Origin: Ulota crispa
Lineage: Eukaryota > Streptophyta > Bryopsida > Orthotrichales > Orthotrichaceae
NCBI GenBank assembly: GCA_963920765.1
Contig: OY987246.1
Coordinates: forward strand, 24,499,167-24,563,166
DNA length: 64,000 nucleotides
Reading direction: 5' to 3'
Made by a program: the position numbers and the translations under genes. The notes beneath the pieces were generated by a model. The model made no database searches, was not told the origin of the DNA, and saw only the letters and a program-made list of their open reading frames with translations. This document shows, piece after piece, positions 59,085 to 64,000 of this stretch. Positions within the stretch are counted from its first letter, which is position 1. Each line of letters starts with the position of its first letter.

Positions 59085-59961
59085 GGGCATGGGGATAGGG
59101 GGCACATAGATAGGAGACATGGGGATACGAGGCACAGGGATAAGGGATGATGTGGCACAATGGATAGGGGATGATGTAATATAGAGGTTGTTGTGGCATA
59201 GAGTTGATGCATAAACCTATCAACCCATTGGTACAATAGGTGCATAAACTAGTAAATATATATATATATATATATATATCTATTTATAAAAGAATCCCAT
59301 GGATTGTTTTGGATGAAAAGTAAAGAGTTTGAGTGCAACTATGAGTTGCATTCCATGCATGTAAGTTGCACCTTTTACATTTTTTTTAGCCAATAAAAGT
59401 GAGTAGCTCCAAGGTTCATGTGGTAATTAACAATAAAGTATAATAAGTCACTGGAAGTGACACCACAACACTTTCTCTCAACCAAGGGGTAGTTAAAAAT
59501 AAAATATAATAGGGGCACGAGGATAGGGGCCACATGAAAGGGGGGCACAAAGATGGGGGGCACAAGAATAGGAGGGGTGTGAGGATAGGGGGGCGTGAGA
59601 ATAGGGGGCACAAGGATAGAGGGTATAGAGATAGGAGGACATAAAGATAGAGGGCATAGGGATAGGGGAGCACAGAGATATGGGGCACGGGGTAGGAGGC
59701 ACGAGGATAGGGGGCACAAAGATAGGGGGGCACAAAGATAGAGAAGCACAAGGATAGGAGGCACAGAGATATGGGGCACAAGGTATGAGGCACAAAGATA
59801 GAGGGCACAAGGATAGGGGGGCATAGCGATAGGGGGGCGTAGGGATAAGAAGGCACATTGATAGGGGATATAAGGATAGGGGGATATAAAGATAGGAGGG
59901 TATAAGGATAGGGGGCATAGGAATAGGAGGGCACAAGGATAAGAGGGCACATGGATAGGAG
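59085..59961. repeat. G-rich minisatellite, unit about 14-16 bp
   Basis: Degenerate repeats of the type GGCACAAGGATAGGG, sparse at 59085-59180 and dense from about 59510 to the gap. Every unit holds a run of three to six G on the + strand, spaced 8-12 bases apart. On the - strand all three frames are open and give repetitive Pro/Leu/Cys/Ser/Tyr peptides (PILVPP-like), which are not genes. The array is cut by the gap, so its true length is unknown. Confidence 0.9.
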
Positions 59962-60161
59962 NNNNNNNNNNNNNNNNNNNNNNNNNNNNNNNNNNNNNNN
60001 NNNNNNNNNNNNNNNNNNNNNNNNNNNNNNNNNNNNNNNNNNNNNNNNNNNNNNNNNNNNNNNNNNNNNNNNNNNNNNNNNNNNNNNNNNNNNNNNNNNN
60101 NNNNNNNNNNNNNNNNNNNNNNNNNNNNNNNNNNNNNNNNNNNNNNNNNNNNNNNNNNNNN
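59962..60161. other. Scaffold gap of exactly 200 N
   Basis: Placeholder gap between the minisatellite and the gypsy element. Same length as the gap at 24960-25159. Confidence 0.99.
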
Positions 60162-60235
60162 AATGCTTGGCGACGATCAACGGATGGTGGAATTACCGTG
60201 AGTACACTGCATTCACAAAGCAAAGTTCACGAAGG
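60162..60235 (+). repeat. 74-bp exact inverted copy of 25160-25233
   Basis: From AATGCTTGGCGACGATC to GTTCACGAAGG, this is identical, base for base, to the reverse complement of 25160-25233. Both copies end exactly at a gap edge. It is the protease to reverse transcriptase linker of the gypsy element. The pattern is that of two assembly contigs overlapping by k-1 bases. Confidence 0.95.
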
Positions 60236-62207
60236 AAGAATCGAAAAAGAAATTAGCGAAGGAAGAGGCGCTGCGGGCCTTGCAAGCGTTGCGGGCTTGT
60301 CAGGGCCCGCAGACAGCCTGCGCGTCGGCGTTGCGGGCCTGTCGGGGCCTATAGGCAGCCCGGGCGCTGGCACTGCGGTTTTGCCAAGACTGCCGAGACC
60401 TGCCGGGCAGGCCCAGGCAGTGAGCCCTGTTCCGCCACCCGGCAACCCGATGCCGGCTGTCGGCTGCCAGCTGAGGGCACCTCCGCTCCAGTATCCTTTC
60501 CGGCATCCGGCATAGGGATACCGGGTGTAGGGGCCGGTAAGGGGCTTAGGGGTATAGGACCCGGTAAGCCAATAAAAGGTACCGGGCCCGTTACAAGAAA
60601 CTTATTTGCCCCAACGTACTCCTATGTGTCAATGGCCGCTTTTCGTTTTTCGGCGAAGGATGCAGAGATTTATGCACTCGATATTTTTGAGGTGAATCTT
60701 TCTAGTACAAAGAATTCTTCAATTCCAGAGAATTACCGCGACTTGAGTGGAGTTTTTAGTGAACAAGCATCAAATGAATTGCCAAAACACGGCGTGGCGG
60801 ACATGAGGATTGAATTCAAGTAGGGCTAGGAGCCACAAAATACTGGTCTCCGACCTATGTCACAGGCGGAATTAGAATAGCTTCGCAAGTATTTAGAGGA
60901 AAATTTGGAGAAAAGATGGATTCGACAGTCCAAATCTCCGGTATGGGCACCAATTGTATTTGCCAAGAAGAAAGATGGTTCCATCAGAGTTTGCGTGGAT
61001 TATTAAAATTTGAATAAAGTCACAATCCAAAATCGCTACCCGTTACCCCTTATTCCGGAGCTCATAGACCAGTTGGTGGGAGCAAAGATTTTCACTAAGC
61101 TGGATATAAGACAGGCGTACCACTGAGTGCGGCTGGCATTGGGACATGAGTTCAAAACGGCATTCAAAACACTGTATGGATTGTTCGAGTATTTAGTGAT
61201 GCCTTTTGAATTAACCAATGCGCCTGCCCAATTTCAATCTTACATGCAGGAAATCTTTGGAGATCTATTGAACATTTCCGTAGTAATATATTTGGACGAC
61301 ATTTTCATTTTTTCAAAAGATCTGAAAAAACATGTACAAGTTGTGCCGGAAGTTTTTCAACGATTGGAGAAACATGGATTTTATGCCAAAGAATCAAAGT
61401 GTCAGTTTCATTGTCAATTTGTTGAGTTTTTAGGAATAGTGGTGTTTGCTAAAGGGTTGGAAATGTGCCAGGACAAGGTTCAAACCATTAAAGATTGGCC
61501 CACACCAAAAATCGTGAAGGAAGTGCAAGCATTCTTTGGCTTTGCTAATTTTTATCGTCGTTTTATATGTGATTATTCTAGAATTGCCATTCTCCTTATC
61601 ATGCTGACAAAAAAAGATAAAAAATTTAAATGGATCATAAAAGTGGACCGGGCTTTCATGGAACTTCAATCAAAATTTCTCTAAGCACCGGTATTGCTCC
61701 ACCCTAATTTTGAACGACCTTTCATTATAGAAGCGGACATATCCAATGTGGCAACATGAGCTATTTTTTTGCAGCACGGGGATGATAGGCATCTCTACCC
61801 TTGTGCGTTCCGTAGTTCAAAGATGTCTCCAACAAAACAAAACTATGATATCTATAATAATGAGCTCTTAAGTATAATTTTGGCGTTTCAAGACTGGCGG
61901 GTATATTTAGAAGGATCACTGCATCAAATCCGGGTATTTTTGGATCACAAAAATTTGAAGTATTCTCTTACTACAAAACAGTTAAACCGACGCCAAGCTT
62001 GATGGTCTGAATTCCTATTTGCTTTTAACTTTGAAATTCATCATCGGGCGGGATCGCTAAATGGAAGGGCAGACACTCTTTCTAGACGAGTGGATGTCAC
62101 CGAGGGACAAAATAAAGAGAATCAACCCTTATTACGATTGGCTGCGCTTGAGTCTCATGAATTGGTATAGGCAGATGTACAGATTATATAACAATTTAAG
62201 ACAGCGT
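60236..62207 (+). mobile_element. Ty3/gypsy element, reverse transcriptase and RNase H (decayed)
   Basis: A GC-rich Gly/Ala/Pro linker (60240-60510) leads to the RT start (about 60625; PENYRDLSGVFSEQASNELP). RT blocks follow: [66 protein letters not shown], and the catalytic VIYLDDIFIFSK (about 61285). RNase H follows at about 61690-62010 (FIIEADISN, NYDIYNNELLSIILAFQDWR, TTKQLNRRQA), then RAGSLNGRADTLSRR. In-frame stops at about 60822, 60878, 61002, 61124, 61682, 61757 and 62000 make it inactive. Integrase is missing because an LTR-like unit interrupts at 62208. The wording of the RT and RNase H blocks is close to fungal Ty3/gypsy elements. Confidence 0.88.
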
Positions 62208-64000
62208 TGTCGGGTTGAGAAGAGCGCGCCTTGGGAACACGCAGGGTGTCTTGCTGCAATCATGCGTTGCCGACTAAAATCGTCTTCAATCTTGATATTT
62301 TTTTCAAATTTTCAGTCTTCAGCCTTCCGTTGACCTATCCTGTGGCTGGCTCTAAGGGTATAAGGGTCAAGGTAGAAATAAAAGCCCACTGGATACGGGA
62401 CGGGTAGATCGGGACAGCAGACACGAGCTGCCGTCCGTATGACGGGATCCTAAAATCAAATTTACGATCTGCTGGCCAAAACTCCAGATCGTGAGAACAG
62501 AGCAAGTCTCGACCATGTGGGTGATCAATCCCACTTCGTCACTACGACAATAAATGGGATTAAGTTTGGTTTAATCCAAACTGCCCGCAACAAGGTTTAT
62601 AAAACAGAATGGAAATGAATTGACAAACGAGCCTCCAAAACCAGCTAGGAATAATAAAGCCACATCCCACATATACATAAAAAATAAACCCAAAATATTC
62701 TTCTTGAAATCTTAATATCTTCAGATTTTCAAGTCTTCATGTTTTAATAAAAACAATGGAAAAAATCACAAATAACAAATCCTACAAAAAGCAGCAACCT
62801 TCTATCTAGTGCCACAGATGGCTCAAAGATTCAAATGCTAAGTATAATAGCAATTTGAAAAGCTCTTCTAACCTTCTAACATTCCTTCAAATTTCAACTC
62901 AATCTAAGATACTATCCAAAAGTTATGTGGGTTCAAAGTAGAGGCTCTTCTTCCTCTTTACAAACTAAACACTGCCTCTATAAACCTCTATAACTTTTGT
63001 TCTATATATCAATCATAAAAACGTGATATCAATTTAGAAAGATGATAACACTGGCTACAACTCGTAAAATTTTCACTTCAAAATAAAACTCTGTCCGAAA
63101 GCTCTAGTTAATCAAAGTGTGGGTCTCAATTTTTTAGAGAGCACCCAAACCTCCAATTTCTACCTACTATAACTTCTTCAATAAAATTTCAAATGAAATG
63201 ATTAAAGACAATTCAGAAAGCTATGACAACAAACTATCACTTCTAAAAATCTGAGAAGAAAATTTCATATTGTCCAAAAGTTGTAGCTCTTCAAAGTCTC
63301 GGCCTTCTCCTAACAAAAGGGCAGCCACCTCCAAACCTTTACACTTTTATAACTTTCTCGCCCAAGCTTCAAACCTTAAGTTTAAGGACTTTCTAAAAAG
63401 CCAATACTAAGATAAACACTTCGTTCATATCTTGTTGCAAAATGATATACAGATCATAAGTTATGGCTTGTCAAAGTCTCAGCCTTTTTTCATAGTTTGG
63501 CTTTTTTACTCCAAAATTCAAATACTCATAACTTTTGCATCACAACTCCAAATCAAAATTGCAAACTCATTTTGGAAAGATAATCACACAAGGAACAACC
63601 TCCTCAAATTTCAATTCAAAATCATGTATACACAAAAAAAAATCTCACATCAAAGTTTCGGAATTTTTCCCTTTCTTCCCACCAACACTCATACACTAAC
63701 TTCCAACAACTAAGGAATCCTTTTTTTCATAATTTCGACCCTATCTAAGGTAGGGAGGTGGGGCACATCAGCTCATGCTCTTCCTTATCCTAATCCCACT
63801 ATAGATGCCAAAACCTTTTTCCTTTCACACCTTTCCCATTGACTTCTAAATCCTTAGTATTTTTATTTAAACAAAGGCAAAATATATGAGCCTTCCAAAA
63901 TATCTAGATAAACATATGAAAATGATTAAATTACAAAATAAACACCATCGTAAAGTGGCCACGTGCCCTTGCAAGCATATAATAGCGTTAAATGCTTGTC
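62208..64000 (+). mobile_element. Solo LTR-like unit, copy 4 (runs off the window)
   Basis: Starts TGTCGGGTTGAGAAG and follows copy 1 closely in the same orientation to the end of the window, about 1.8 of an expected 2.16 kb. It begins directly after the gypsy RNase H region with no purine-rich primer tract before it, so it is more likely an insertion into the gypsy element than that element's own 3' LTR. Confidence 0.75.

Noticed and set aside
59375..60223. Long Pro/Leu/Cys-rich open frames on the - strand
   Set aside because: They are three overlapping translations of a minisatellite and run through a block of N.
62208..64000. 3' LTR of the gypsy element
   Set aside because: No polypurine tract precedes it, integrase is missing, and the same unit occurs alone in unrelated sites.
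1..64000. CRISPR arrays, bacterial operons or ribosome binding sites
   Set aside because: Spliced genes, LINE, gypsy and MITE content show a plant nuclear genome; no regular spacer-repeat structure was seen.

Overview
The window is a piece of a plant nuclear genome that is dense in transposable elements. Two genes look intact: an eight-exon exocyst EXO84 gene on the + strand (50000-54766) and a single-exon F-box/kelch-type gene on the - strand (33082-34716). The EXO84 protein is clearly of the land-plant/streptophyte type. The AT-rich background, the piggyBac elements and a Ty3/gypsy element whose reverse transcriptase reads like fungal ones suggest a non-seed plant (bryophyte, lycophyte or fern). 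That last step is inference and the species cannot be named. Two runs of exactly 200 N mark scaffold gaps (24960-25159 and 59962-60161), so the window consists of three contigs.

Contig 1 (1-24959) is a nest of elements. The host is an L1-type LINE on the - strand, whose parts lie at 21578-22395 (endonuclease), 15889-17268 (reverse transcriptase), 5542-7059 (C-terminal part with the Cys/His finger) and 3234-3372 (tail). Three insertions split it: an 8.8-kb piggyBac element at a TTAA (7060-15888), a 2.16-kb LTR-like unit (17269-21577, itself split by a second copy at 19196-21348), and another copy of that unit (3373-5541). Removing each insertion with one copy of its target duplication puts the LINE codons back in one frame at all three junctions. 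The piggyBac element carries a decayed DDE transposase with its catalytic aspartates still present, a second gene-like segment of unknown function, and two nested hAT-type MITEs with 8-bp duplications.

Contig 2 (25160-59961) starts inside the gag-protease part of a Ty3/gypsy element (- strand). It continues through many short non-autonomous elements: at least six bounded by TTAA with ends like the piggyBac element, plus hAT-like, Tourist-like, Stowaway-like and CACTA-like MITEs and foldback repeats. The F-box gene and EXO84 lie among these, together with a duplicated GC-richer segment (37190-37990 and 42200-42800) that looks like a copied promoter and first exon. The contig ends in a G-rich minisatellite.

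Contig 3 (60162-64000) starts inside the same gypsy family (+ strand), with reverse transcriptase and RNase H, cut by a fourth copy of the 2.16-kb LTR-like unit. The last 74 bases of contig 2 at its left end and the first 74 bases of contig 3 are exact reverse complements, and both stop precisely at a gap edge. If the middle contig is flipped, gag-protease joins reverse transcriptase-RNase H in the normal order. The middle contig is therefore probably placed in the wrong orientation, and distances or orders across the two gaps should not be trusted.
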